A stretch of 64,000 bases of DNA from Dongia_B sp964406155 (GTDB lineage: Bacteria; Pseudomonadota; Alphaproteobacteria; Dongiales; Dongiaceae): assembly GCA_964406155.1 (NCBI GenBank), contig CAYOQR010000011.1, positions 34,685 to 98,684 on the forward strand. The letters are read 5' to 3'. Shown here in pieces: positions 51,927-62,214 of this stretch. Positions within the stretch are counted from its first letter, which is position 1. Every line of letters starts with the position of its first letter. Both the position numbers and the translations under genes were made by a program. The notes under the pieces are model-generated. The model saw only the letters and a list, made by a program, of their open reading frames with translations. It made no database searches and was not told where the DNA came from.

Positions 51927-53183
51927 TCAGAAGTTATCCCTCAGCCAGGAACCGAAGCGCCCCAGCACGCCCGCTGGCGGGACGTCCTTCGAACGCGTCT
52001 GTTTCGGCTGTTCGGATTCGCTTTGCAGGGCATAGGTCAAGAGACCCGCCCCGGTCGCAAAAGCCGGTCCGCCTGTCGCATCCGCCAAACCGTGGATGCG
52101 AATGGGACGGCCCATGCGAATCTGCTTGTCCAGCACCAGAGCGGCGAGCTCTCGCACACCACTCAACTGGCTGGCGCCCCCCGTCAACACGACGCGTCGT
52201 CCGGCCACCTTATCAAAGCCGCTCGATTCGAGACGAGAGCGAACTAGCTCGAAAGTTTCTTCGAGACGGGGCTGGATGACGCCGACGAGGATCGATTTCG
52301 GCACCTGATTGGTCAGGCCGCTGTCTTCCTCGCCGACTTGGGGAACATGAATGATCTCGCGCTCATCGGCGGGTGAGACGATGCAGTTGCCATAGAGCGT
52401 CTTCATCCGTTCGGCATGCGTGAGGGGTGTCGACAGGCCGCGGGCGATGTCGTTGGTGACATGGCCGCCGCCGATCGGTACGGAATCGGTATAGACCGCG
52501 TGGCCGTCGAAGAAGACGGCCAAAGTCGTGGTGCCGGCGCCCATGTCGATGACGGTGACGCCGAGATCCATTTCGTCATCGACCAAAGTGGCGAGGCCCG
52601 AGGCATAAGGCGAGACGACCAGCGCCTTGATGTCCAGGTGGCAGCGGCCGACACAGGTTGTCAGGTTCTTGACGGCACCGGCCGCGGCGGTCACCACATG
52701 CATGTCGACTCCAAGCCGGTCGCCATACATGCCGCGCGGATCGCGGATACCCTTGGAACCGTCGATGGAGTAGCCGACCGGGATCGAATGGATCAGCCGG
52801 CGTTCATGCGAGCCGTTGATCTGGCTGCCCTGCAGCAGGACGCGGTGCAGGTCGTGATCGCCGACCTCGCGGCCGGAGATCGGCACCTCGACCCCGACCG
52901 TCTGCGAGGCCGGATAGCCGCCGGAGAGATTGAGGACGACATCCTGGATGGTATCGCCCGCCATCTGCTCGGCGGCATGGACTGTGGTCAGGATGGCCAT
53001 CTCGGCCTGTTCCATGTCGATGATGGCACCGCCCCGCACACCGCGTGAGATGTGGTGGCCGATGCCCACGACCGACGGCCGGCCGTCATCGCCGACCCGG
53101 GCGATGAAGCAGCAGATCTTGCTGGTGCCGACATCGATGGCGGCAATCAGACCGTTACGAGGTGCGACGCGCGGTTTCTTCAT
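51927..53183 (-). CDS. ftsA: Cell-division protein FtsA
   Basis: A 418-residue actin-like protein that ties FtsZ filaments to the membrane. It has the ATPase fold motifs NGLIAAIDVGTSKICCFIA (phosphate 1), VIDMGAGTTTLAVF (phosphate 2) and VVLTGGASQLSGVREL, the SHS2 1C domain in between (QAEMAILTTVHAAEQMAG), and the C-terminal amphipathic helix FGSWLRDNF. It lies between ftsQ and ftsZ with spacers of about 30 bp each. Confidence 0.98.
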   Translation of the reverse strand: MKKPRVAPRNGLIAAIDVGTSKICCFIARVGDDGRPSVVGIGHHISRGVRGGAIIDMEQAEMAILTTVHAAEQMAGDTIQDVVLNLSGGYPASQTVGVEVPISGREVGDHDLHRVLLQGSQINGSHERRLIHSIPVGYSIDGSKGIRDPRGMYGDRLGVDMHVVTAAAGAVKNLTTCVGRCHLDIKALVVSPYASGLATLVDDEMDLGVTVIDMGAGTTTLAVFFDGHAVYTDSVPIGGGHVTNDIARGLSTPLTHAERMKTLYGNCIVSPADEREIIHVPQVGEEDSGLTNQVPKSILVGVIQPRLEETFELVRSRLESSGFDKVAGRRVVLTGGASQLSGVRELAALVLDKQIRMGRPIRIHGLADATGGPAFATGAGLLTYALQSESEQPKQTRSKDVPPAGVLGRFGSWLRDNF

Positions 53184-53211
53184 CGGGACTTATCCCTCAT
53201 TCCCCTCAGCC

Positions 53212-54123
53212 TTACGTCTCATTGCTCTTGCTACCCTTCTTGGCCGGCTTGTCGGGCACCACGGGATGGGCCTGACGCACCACGACCTGATTGGGCAAAC
53301 GCAAATCGACGATGCTGATATCCTTGTTCAAAAGCTGACTTTGCCGATTGAGATCGGCCAGCCGATGCCAGGCACTCTCCGGATCTTCCTCCGGCAGCTT
53401 CACATCGACTTCGTTGTTGAGGCGCAGATTCCAGCGCCGCTTGCCGACATAGACGGCGGCGGTCACCTGATGCTGCAGATCCGGTTCGCTGGCGAGCATC
53501 TCCAGGAGCTTGCCGGCATGAAGCGGCGCGTCGTCGCCGACGATCACCAGGAGCTTCGCGTATTTCTGCAGGTTGCTGGTCTCGATCACCTTGCCGTCGC
53601 GGCTGACCAGATAGAGCTGCTGCTGGCGCTGCCACAAGGCGAGCGGCTCGGCCTCGGTGATCTGCACCACCAGCCGGTTGGGGAAGCGCCGTTCGACCAT
53701 GGCCGAGGCGACCCAGGGCAGGGAGACGAGACGCTGCCGGACCGCCTGGATGTCGACGCCCAGCAAGGGCGCGCCGCGTTGCACGCCGATCGCCGCCAGG
53801 ATTTCCGCCTGCGAAGTCTCGCTGCGGCCGGTCACCTGGACCTCGTCCAGCGACATGCCGGCATGCGCCGTCGCCGAAAGCACCATCTCGCCAATTCCGG
53901 CCGAAGCCTTGCCGAGCCATCCGGATTCGAGGCCCCAGAGACCGAAACCGCCCAGCACCAGCACCGCGCCGCAGGCCGCTCCGCCGCGCAGCATGAAGCG
54001 CTCGAAGCGGCTGCGCGGACGCTTGCGCAGCGGCGGACGGGGCATGCTCCGCCCCGCCGGCGCCGCTTTGCCGCGGCCGGTCGCCGTCGCGCTTGCCGGT
54101 GCGTTGGCGGTCAATGATCGCAT
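53212..54123 (-). CDS. ftsQ: Cell-division protein FtsQ
   Basis: A 303-residue bitopic inner-membrane protein of the divisome. A basic, Pro/Arg-rich cytoplasmic N-terminus is followed by one transmembrane helix (AACGAVLVLGGFGLWGL), a POTRA domain (LDEVQVTGRSETSQAEILAA) and the beta domain (ASAMVERRFPNRLVVQITEAEPLALW). ATG 54123 is chosen for GGAG 8 nt upstream. Its start overlaps the end of ddlB by 13 nt, so it is cotranscribed and perhaps translationally coupled. Confidence 0.95.
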   Translation of the reverse strand: MRSLTANAPASATATGRGKAAPAGRSMPRPPLRKRPRSRFERFMLRGGAACGAVLVLGGFGLWGLESGWLGKASAGIGEMVLSATAHAGMSLDEVQVTGRSETSQAEILAAIGVQRGAPLLGVDIQAVRQRLVSLPWVASAMVERRFPNRLVVQITEAEPLALWQRQQQLYLVSRDGKVIETSNLQKYAKLLVIVGDDAPLHAGKLLEMLASEPDLQHQVTAAVYVGKRRWNLRLNNEVDVKLPEEDPESAWHRLADLNRQSQLLNKDISIVDLRLPNQVVVRQAHPVVPDKPAKKGSKSNET

Positions 54124-55039
54124 GCAGCGTTCTCCACCATCCAACTGACCAGTTGGGGATAGGAAATGCCAAGATAACGTGCCTGTTCCGGCACCAGCGA
54201 CAGCGAGGTCATGCCGGGCTGCGTATTGGTCTCCAGCAGATAGAGATGTTCCGGTCCGCCACCCGTCGTGTCGTCGTAGCGGAAGTCGCTGCGGGAAATG
54301 CCGCGGCAGCCCAGGGCCTGATGCGCCACCACCGCCATGCGCATGGCTTCCGCCGTCACCGCCTCGGGCAGCGGCGCCGGGCAGAGATGCTCGGTTTTCC
54401 CACCGGTATATTTATTGGTGTAATCGTAGAAGCCGCTATGGGGGCGCAATTCGGTCACCGCCATGGCGCGGTCGCCGTCCTTGCCGCCCATCACGGCGAC
54501 GGTCAGCTCACGGCCGGGGATGAAGCGCTCCACCAGCAGCGGGGTGTCGTCATGCCAGGAGACGTCGGCAAAGGGATTGTTGTCGCCGAGCTTGACGATG
54601 ACGACGCCGACGCTCGATCCCTCATTGGCCGGTTTCACCACATAAGGACGGGCCATGACATCGTTGCGCTCGACGGAGGCCTTGTCGAGGATGACACCCT
54701 CGGGGCAGCGCAGGCCGGCGGCGGCGAAGAGGCGCTTGGCCATCGGCTTGTCCATGGCTATCGAGGAGGCCATCAGGCCGGAATGGGTATAGGGGATGCC
54801 GATGAAATTGAGCACACCCTGGATATTGCCATCCTCGACCCAGCGGCCATGGAGCGCATTGAACAGCACGTCCGGCTTCTGCGCTTCGATGGCGGCGATC
54901 AAGGCCTTCAGGTCGCGGCTGACATCGATGGTGGAAACCTGATAGCCGGCTTCGGTCAAAGCGGCGGCGCAATTGGCACCGCTCGCCAGCGAGACGTCAC
55001 GCTCAGCCGAAGGACCGCCCATCAGTACCGTGACCCGCT

Positions 55040-55043
<4 letters not shown>
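54111..55043 (-). CDS. ddlB: D-alanine-D-alanine ligase
   Basis: A 310-residue ATP-grasp enzyme joining two D-Ala residues for the pentapeptide stem. MGGPSAERDVSLASG at the N-terminus, ATP-grasp segments PYVVKPANEGSSVGV and the C-terminal DFRYD plus LLETNTQPGMTSLSLVPEQA are diagnostic. Its ATG overlaps the murB stop by 4 nt. Length is normal for DdlB in dcw clusters. Confidence 0.97.
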
Positions 55044-55992
<949 letters not shown>

Positions 55993-55996
<4 letters not shown>

Positions 55997-57444
55997 GACG
56001 TCTTCCCGCTGCCGGCATTCGCATTTCCAGCCGCCGCACCATACTGAGCGGCCAGTTCGCCGGGCAAAGCATGCGCCCAATAGGTGATGCTGCCGGCGCC
56101 GAGGCAGACGACGAGATCGCCGGGATGGGCGATCGGCGCGATGGTCGCGGCCAGTTGCTTCGGATCGGCGAGATGATCGGCATGGCGATGGCCGCGTTCG
56201 CGCAGACCCGCCGCCAAGGTGGCACCGCTCACGCCCTCGATCGGCTGTTCGCCGGCGGCATAGACATCGGCGACCAGGACCACATCGGCATCGTTGAAGC
56301 AGGTGCAGAAATCGACGAAGAGATTCTGCAGCCGGCTGTAGCGGTGCGGCTGGACGACGGCGATGACCTTGCCCTGGCTGGCCTGGCGCGCGGCCTTCAG
56401 AACCGCGGCGATCTCCACCGGGTGATGGCCGTAATCGTCGATCACGGTGACGCCGTTCACTTCGCCGGTCCGGGTGAAGCGGCGCTTGACGCCGCCGAAA
56501 CCGGCGAAGCCCTTACGGATGGTGGCGTCGTCGATGCCCATCTCACAGGCGACGGCGATGGCGGCCAGGCTGTTCTGCACATTGTGCTGGCCGACCATGG
56601 GCAGGCGGACGGACGGGATCGTGCGTTCCGAGCCGCTGATGCGGTCGGTGATGACGACGCTGAAGGTGGAGCCGCCGGGATCCATCTGCAGATCGGCACC
56701 GCGCACATCGGCCTGGGGCGAGAAGCCATAGGTAATGATGCGGCGATCGGCGAGGCGCGGGATCATCGCCTGAACCACCGGATGATCGATGCAGAGCGTC
56801 GCGAAGCCGTAGAACGGAATGTTGCGGACGAAGTCCTCATAAGCCTTGTTCATGGCCTCGACCGAGCCGTAATGGTCGAGATGCTCCGGATCCATATTGG
56901 TGACGATGGCGATCACCGCCGGCAGTTTCAGGAAGCTGCCGTCGGATTCATCCGCCTCGACCACCATCCAGTCGCCGGCGCCGAGCCGGGCATTGGTGCC
57001 GTAATTGTTGATGATGCCGCCATTGATCACGGTCGGGTCGAAGCCGGCGGCGTCGATCAGGGCCGAAACCAGCGAGGTGGTCGTGGTCTTGCCATGAGTG
57101 CCGCCGATGGCGATCGACCATTTGAGGCGCATCAGTTCCGCCAGCATCTCGGCGCGGCGCACCACCGGCAGCCATTTCGCCCGCGCGGCGACCACTTCCG
57201 GATTATCCGGCTTCACCGCCGTGGAAATGACGACGACCGAGGCATCGGCGAGATTCTCGGCGCGGTGGCCGAGCTCGACCGGAATGCCGATCTCCTGCAG
57301 ATGCTTGGTGACATAGCTCTCGTTGAGATCGCTGCCACGCACCTTATAGCCGAGATTGTGCAGGATCTCGGCGATGCCGCTCATGCCGATGCCGCCGATC
57401 CCGACGAAATGGATGACGCCGATATCCAGGGGAAGGGCGCGCAT
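55993..57444 (-). CDS. murC: UDP-N-acetylmuramate-L-alanine ligase
   Basis: A 483-residue ATP-dependent ligase adding L-Ala to UDP-MurNAc. The N-terminal domain has HFVGIGGIGMSGIAEIL, the P-loop is GTHGKTT at about 115-121, the central domain contains the carbamylated-Lys region and DNMDPEHLDHYG-like TNMDPEHLDHYG, and the C-terminal domain VIDDYGHHPVEI. Its ATG shares one base with the murG stop (TGATG). AGGAGA lies about 7 nt before it. Confidence 0.98.
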
Positions 57445-58595
57445 CAGTGAGTCTCCTGTAACTTGGTCGCGCGCGCGCTGTTCGAACTCGCGGCGGGCAG
57501 CAGGCCGATCACGAGATCGGCCAGCGCCCGGGCGGCGTCGCGCCGGCCGAGGCCGCGCGCCGCATCGGCGGCAGCGGCCAGCCTGGCCGGTTGGTGGATG
57601 AGATCGGCAAGACGATCCGCCAGGCGCTGCGGATCGAGATCCTTCTGCGCGACCGCCCAGCCGCCACCGATTTCGGCCAGGGCGGCGGCATTCGCCATCT
57701 GATGGTCGTCGATCGATCCCGGCAGGGGGATCATCAAAGCCGGCCGGCCGGCCGCCGCGAGTTCGGCAACGGTCGAGGCGCCGGCGCGCGAGATCAGGAG
57801 ATGCGTTGCCGCCAGCCGGGTGGGGATATCGCGGAAGAAGGGCTGCAATTCAACCGTCAGGCCCATGTCCCGATATTGCGCGGCGACCTTTTCGAGATCT
57901 TCTGCGCGGCATTGCTGGGTGAGCTGCAGGCGGCCGCGCAGATCGGCCGGCAGCAACGCGATGGCCGGTGGCACCAATTCGCCGAAAACGCGGGCACCCT
58001 GGCTGCCGCCCACCACCAGCAGGCGGAACGCGCCGTCGCCGGCGGGCGCCGCATAGGGCTGGGCGGCGATGGCGGCGATCTCCGGGCGCACCGGATTGCC
58101 AGTCACCAGGCGATGGGATTGCGGCACCTGTTCCAGGAACTTGACCTGCTCGAAGCTGGTGGCGACACGGGTCGCCCGCTTCAGCAGGAAGCGGTTGGCG
58201 CGGCCGGCAACGGCATTCTGCTCATGCAGCACGGTCTTGATGCCGGCAAGCTGGGCGGCAAGCAAAGGCGGCACTGAAGGATAGCCGCCGAAACCGACGG
58301 CGACCGCCGGCTTCAGTTCCTTCACCAGGCGACGCGACTGCAGATAGCCGGTGCCGAGGCGCAGCACATTGCGCAGACGGTCGCCGATGCCCTTGCCGGC
58401 GACGCCGCCGGAGGAGATGCGGTGCAGGCCGATCTGCGGCAGCTTGTCGCCGAAACCCTGGCCGCGTTCGTCGGTCACCAGATCGACACCGAGGCCGCGA
58501 TCGAGCAGCTCATGGGCCAGCGCCTCGGCGGGAAAGAGATGCCCGCCGGTGCCGCCGGCCGCCAGAAGGATGCGGGGAGAGGTGGCGCCGGTCAT
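57444..58595 (-). CDS. murG: UDP-GlcNAc:lipid I N-acetylglucosaminyltransferase
   Basis: A 383-residue peripheral membrane GT-B enzyme turning lipid I into lipid II. LLAAGGTGGHLFPAEALA (G-loop 1) is at the N-terminus; VGFGGYPSVPPLLAA, LHEQNAVAGRANR and VVGGSQGARVFGE are present, with the UDP-GlcNAc site around ISRAGASTVAELAAAGRPA and LPGSIDDHQMANA. The ATG overlaps the ftsW stop by 4 nt. The C-terminus carries an extra 15 polar residues. Confidence 0.98.
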   Translation of the reverse strand: MTGATSPRILLAAGGTGGHLFPAEALAHELLDRGLGVDLVTDERGQGFGDKLPQIGLHRISSGGVAGKGIGDRLRNVLRLGTGYLQSRRLVKELKPAVAVGFGGYPSVPPLLAAQLAGIKTVLHEQNAVAGRANRFLLKRATRVATSFEQVKFLEQVPQSHRLVTGNPVRPEIAAIAAQPYAAPAGDGAFRLLVVGGSQGARVFGELVPPAIALLPADLRGRLQLTQQCRAEDLEKVAAQYRDMGLTVELQPFFRDIPTRLAATHLLISRAGASTVAELAAAGRPALMIPLPGSIDDHQMANAAALAEIGGGWAVAQKDLDPQRLADRLADLIHQPARLAAAADAARGLGRRDAARALADLVIGLLPAASSNSARATKLQETH

Positions 58596-59716
58596 ACGTC
58601 GACACTCCCCGGGAAGCGTTTGCGGGTGAAGGCCAGCAGCATGCCGACGCCGAGCGCGATGGCGACGATGGACGAACCGCCATAGGAGATGAAGGGCAGG
58701 GTCATGCCCTTGGTCGGCATCAGATGCAGGCTGGACGCCATGTTGATGACGGCCTGCAGGCCGAAGCCGGTGGCGAGGCCCGTCACCGAGAGCAGGATGA
58801 AGAGATTGTTTTCGCCCACCACGCGCAGCAGAGACCGCAGCACGATGAAAGCGAAGATCGCAACGATGATCAGGCAGACGATCAGGCCGAATTCCTCCCC
58901 CGCCACGGCGAAGACGAAGTCGGCATGGGCATCGGGCAGCACCAGCTTCACCGTACCTTCGCCGGGGCCCCGACCATAGAGGCCGCCATTGGTAAAGGCT
59001 TCCAAGGCGCGGTCGATCTGATAATTGTCGCCCGCTTTGGGATCGAGGAACTGATCGACGCGCTCGGTCACATGCGGGAAGGTCAGATAGGCGCCGATCA
59101 GGCCGGCAGTGCCGATGCCGATGCCGGCGACCACCCAGAGGATCGGCAGGCCGGCGACGAAGAACTGCGCGAACCAGGTCAGGGTGACAACCGAGGTCAT
59201 GCCGAGATCGGGCTGCTTCATCAGCAGGACCACCACCAGGACATAGGCGGCGATGGCGATGATGTTGCCGGGGATGCGCTGGCCGCTGTGCTGCAGCGAA
59301 AACATCCAGGCAGCGAAGATCGCGAAGGTCGGCTTGAGGAACTCCGACGGCTGCAGGGTCAGCGGGCCGAAGGTGATCCAGCGCGTCGCCCCCTTGATCT
59401 CCTGTCCCTTGAACAGGGTCATCGAGGTCAGGACCAGGAAGACGAAGAACCCGATGACACCGAGGCGGCGCACCTGTTTCGGGCTCAGAACCGAAACGCC
59501 GATGATCACCGCGATGGCGAACGGCAGCATGAAATAGTGGTGTCGCACCAGATAGAAGCTGTCGAGGCCGATCCGCACGGCGACCGCCGGGCTGGCGGCC
59601 AGGACCAGGATGGCGCCGATGAAGATCAGGGCCAGGATGGCGGCGAGGCTCCAGCGGTCGACGGTCCACCACCATTGGCCAAGCTGGCTGCGATCGGTGC
59701 GGGAGAAGGTGCTCAT
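58592..59716 (-). CDS. ftsW: SEDS-family septal peptidoglycan glycosyltransferase FtsW
   Basis: A 374-residue inner-membrane protein with about ten transmembrane helices that polymerises lipid II at the septum with its partner penicillin-binding protein. SEDS motifs: WITFGPLTLQPSEFLKPTF, the loop with GPGEGTVKLVLPDAHADFVFAV, and INMASSLHLMPTKGMTLPFISYGGSS. The catalytic Asp is in the PDAHADF-containing loop. Its ATG overlaps the end of murD by 4 nt. Confidence 0.97.
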   Translation of the reverse strand: MSTFSRTDRSQLGQWWWTVDRWSLAAILALIFIGAILVLAASPAVAVRIGLDSFYLVRHHYFMLPFAIAVIIGVSVLSPKQVRRLGVIGFFVFLVLTSMTLFKGQEIKGATRWITFGPLTLQPSEFLKPTFAIFAAWMFSLQHSGQRIPGNIIAIAAYVLVVVLLMKQPDLGMTSVVTLTWFAQFFVAGLPILWVVAGIGIGTAGLIGAYLTFPHVTERVDQFLDPKAGDNYQIDRALEAFTNGGLYGRGPGEGTVKLVLPDAHADFVFAVAGEEFGLIVCLIIVAIFAFIVLRSLLRVVGENNLFILLSVTGLATGFGLQAVINMASSLHLMPTKGMTLPFISYGGSSIVAIALGVGMLLAFTRKRFPGSVDV

Positions 59717-61101
59717 GCCGCCGCACCTCCGCTCAAGGCCTGCACCAACGTGCGGAAGTGATCGCCGCGCGCCTCGAAATTGGCATATTGATCCCAGGAG
59801 GCGCAGGCCGGCGACAGCAGCACCACGCCGCCGTCGCGCTTTTCTTTCTGCGCCAGGAGATGCGCCGCCGCGACGGCCTTGTCCAGCGTGCCGCAGGCGG
59901 TGAAGGGCACCGCGCGGCCGAGCTGCTTCGCGAAAGAGGCTGCCGCCTCGCCGATCAGATAGGCATGGCGGATGCGCGGATAGAAGGAGTCCAGCCCGGC
60001 GAGGCCGCCTTCCTTGGCGCGTCCGCCGATGATCCAGTAGATGTCGTTGTAGCAGGTCAGGGCCTTGGCCGTCGCATCGGCATTGGTGGCCTTGCTGTCA
60101 TTGACATAGCGGGTCTTGCCGATGGTGGCGATCAGCTCCTGGCGGTGGGCGAGGCCCGGATAGCTCTTCAGCCCGGCGACGATCTCGTCCCGGTTGAGGC
60201 CGAGGGCGCGGGCCGCCACATAGGCTGCCGCCGCGTTCTGCCAGTTATGGCTGCCAGGCAAGGTGGGAATCGTGGTCAGATCGACGATCTGTTCCCGCTT
60301 GCCGTTGATGTCGTCGATCAACTGACCCTTCACGGCGGAAACGCCGCCGGCCAGGCCCTTCTCGGCGGAGATCGGGATCAGGCGCCGGCCGGCGCCCTTC
60401 AGCTCGGCGTAAAGCTTGCGGCAGGGCTCGTCATCGACGCCGATGGCGCCGATGCTGCTCTTGCCTTTCGGCGTCAAGGCCAGTTTCTTGGCGGCGATAT
60501 AGCCGTCCATGCCGCCATGGCGGTCGAGATGATCCGGCGTGATGTTCAAGAGGATGGCGATATCGGCGAAGGGTGTCGGCGTGATCTCGAGCTGATAGGA
60601 CGACATCTCGAGCACATAGATGCCGTCATGGCCCATGGGCTGCAGCGACAGGGCCGCCTGGCCGAGATTGCCGCCGACCTCGTGCTTGCGGCCGGCCTGC
60701 TCCAGGAGATGGCCGATCAGCGTCGTCGTTGTCGATTTGCCGTTGGTGCCGGTGATGGTGACATAGCGCGCCGAGGGCTGCGCCTTCACCAGCAATTCGA
60801 TGTCGCTGATGATCGGCACACCCACCGCGCGCGCCAAGGCGGCGACCGGATGCGGCTTTGGATGGAGCTGCGGAATGCCCGGGCTGATCAGGAGGAAGCT
60901 GATCCGCGACCAATCGGCCGTGGTCAGATCGACCAGCCAGTCGGCATTGACCGCCGCGCGTGCCGCTTCGCTGTCGTCCCACGCCCAGACGACGGCGCCG
61001 CTCGCGGCGATGGCCGCCGCGGCATTGCCGCCGGACCGGCCGAGGCCGAGGACGGCCACGGTCTTACCGGTCAGGTCTGAGATATGGATCGCAGCGGTCA
61101 C
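59713..61101 (-). CDS. murD: UDP-N-acetylmuramoylalanine-D-glutamate ligase
   Basis: A 462-residue ATP-dependent ligase adding D-Glu. N-terminal Rossmann motif VAVLGLGRSGGNAA, P-loop GTNGKST at about 118-124, LNITPDHLDRHGGMDGY in the central domain and YVNDSKATNADAT in the C-terminal one. GTG 61101 is the likely start, with GAGG 6 nt upstream; a TTG at 61113 would overlap the mraY stop and add four residues. So the spacer to mraY is only 8 bp. Confidence 0.95.
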   Translation of the reverse strand: MTAAIHISDLTGKTVAVLGLGRSGGNAAAAIAASGAVVWAWDDSEAARAAVNADWLVDLTTADWSRISFLLISPGIPQLHPKPHPVAALARAVGVPIISDIELLVKAQPSARYVTITGTNGKSTTTTLIGHLLEQAGRKHEVGGNLGQAALSLQPMGHDGIYVLEMSSYQLEITPTPFADIAILLNITPDHLDRHGGMDGYIAAKKLALTPKGKSSIGAIGVDDEPCRKLYAELKGAGRRLIPISAEKGLAGGVSAVKGQLIDDINGKREQIVDLTTIPTLPGSHNWQNAAAAYVAARALGLNRDEIVAGLKSYPGLAHRQELIATIGKTRYVNDSKATNADATAKALTCYNDIYWIIGGRAKEGGLAGLDSFYPRIRHAYLIGEAAASFAKQLGRAVPFTACGTLDKAVAAAHLLAQKEKRDGGVVLLSPACASWDQYANFEARGDHFRTLVQALSGGAAA

Positions 61102-61109
61102 GCGTAACC

Positions 61110-62198
61110 TCAACGCAGCTTCAAGGTGGAAAGGCCGATCAGCGCCAGCACGGCGGCGATGATCCAGAAGCGGATCACCACGGTCGGCTCGGCCCAGCCC
61201 TTCTTTTCGTAATGGTGATGCAGCGGCGCCATGCGGAAGACGCGCTTACCGGTCATCTTGAAGGAGAGTACCTGGACGATGACCGAAACGGTCTCCATCA
61301 CGAACAGGCCGCCGATGATGGCGAGCACCAGTTCATGCTTGGTGATGACGCTGATGGCGCCCAGCGCGCCACCCATGGAGAGCGAGCCGGTATCGCCCAT
61401 GAAGACCATGGCCGGCGGTGCATTGAACCACAGGAAGCCGAGCCCGGCACCGCAGAGCGCGCCGCAGAATACTGCCAGCTCGCCACTGCCGGGCACGAAA
61501 TGGACCTGCAGGTAATTGGCGAAGACGGCATTGCCGACCAGATACGAGATCAGCGCGAAGCAGGCGGCGGCGATCATCACGGGGACGATGGCGAGGCCGT
61601 CCAGGCCGTCGGTCAGGTTGACGGCGTTGGAGGCGCCGACCATGACGAAGGTGCCGAAGGGAATGAAGAACCAGCCCAGCGGGATCACCACTTCCTTGAG
61701 GAAGGGGACGGTGAGGCCGGTATTGAGCGGCGCCTCGGTCACGCGGGTGACGGCATAGGTAGCGGCAAGGCCGATGAGGATTTGCGCCGCGAGTTTCAGC
61801 TTGCCGGGCAGGCCCTTGGTGTTGCGCTTGGTCAGCTTCAGGAAGTCGTCGCCGAAGCCGATCAGGCCATAGCCGATGGTGACCGCGAGCACGATCCAGA
61901 CATAGGGATTGCTGGTATCGGCCCAGAGCAGGGTGGTGATGATCGCCGAGAGCAGGAACATCAGCCCGCCCATGGTGGGCGTGCCCTTCTTGGTCAGAAG
62001 ATGCGATTCCGGTCCGTCGGTGCGGATCGGCTGACCCTCGCGCTGCAACTTCTTCAGCCAGCGGATCATGCCGGGGCCGATCCACATGGTGAGAAGCAGC
62101 GAGAACAGGATGGCGCCGCCGCTGCGGAAGGTCAGATAGCGGAAGACGTTCAACACCTTCCAGTCTTCCGCCAATCCCGCCAGTAAGTGATAAAGCAT
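61110..62198 (-). CDS. mraY: Phospho-N-acetylmuramoyl-pentapeptide transferase
   Basis: A 362-residue integral membrane enzyme with about ten helices, joining the MurNAc-pentapeptide to undecaprenyl phosphate (lipid I). Signatures include KKGTPTMGG, GFGDDFLKLTKRNTKGL (catalytic Asp pair), NLTDGLDGLAIVP and FMGDTGSLSMGG, plus the HHHYEKKGW loop. ATG 62198 begins the conserved MLYHLL N-terminus. It lies 16 bp after murF. Confidence 0.98.
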   Translation of the reverse strand: MLYHLLAGLAEDWKVLNVFRYLTFRSGGAILFSLLLTMWIGPGMIRWLKKLQREGQPIRTDGPESHLLTKKGTPTMGGLMFLLSAIITTLLWADTSNPYVWIVLAVTIGYGLIGFGDDFLKLTKRNTKGLPGKLKLAAQILIGLAATYAVTRVTEAPLNTGLTVPFLKEVVIPLGWFFIPFGTFVMVGASNAVNLTDGLDGLAIVPVMIAAACFALISYLVGNAVFANYLQVHFVPGSGELAVFCGALCGAGLGFLWFNAPPAMVFMGDTGSLSMGGALGAISVITKHELVLAIIGGLFVMETVSVIVQVLSFKMTGKRVFRMAPLHHHYEKKGWAEPTVVIRFWIIAAVLALIGLSTLKLR

Positions 62199-62214
62199 TT
62201 CCCCCGGTGCCCCC

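Noticed and set aside
58596..59726. Extension of murG upstream through ftsW
   Set aside because: The added residues are the wrong frame of ftsW; murG starts at the ATGA overlap at 58595.
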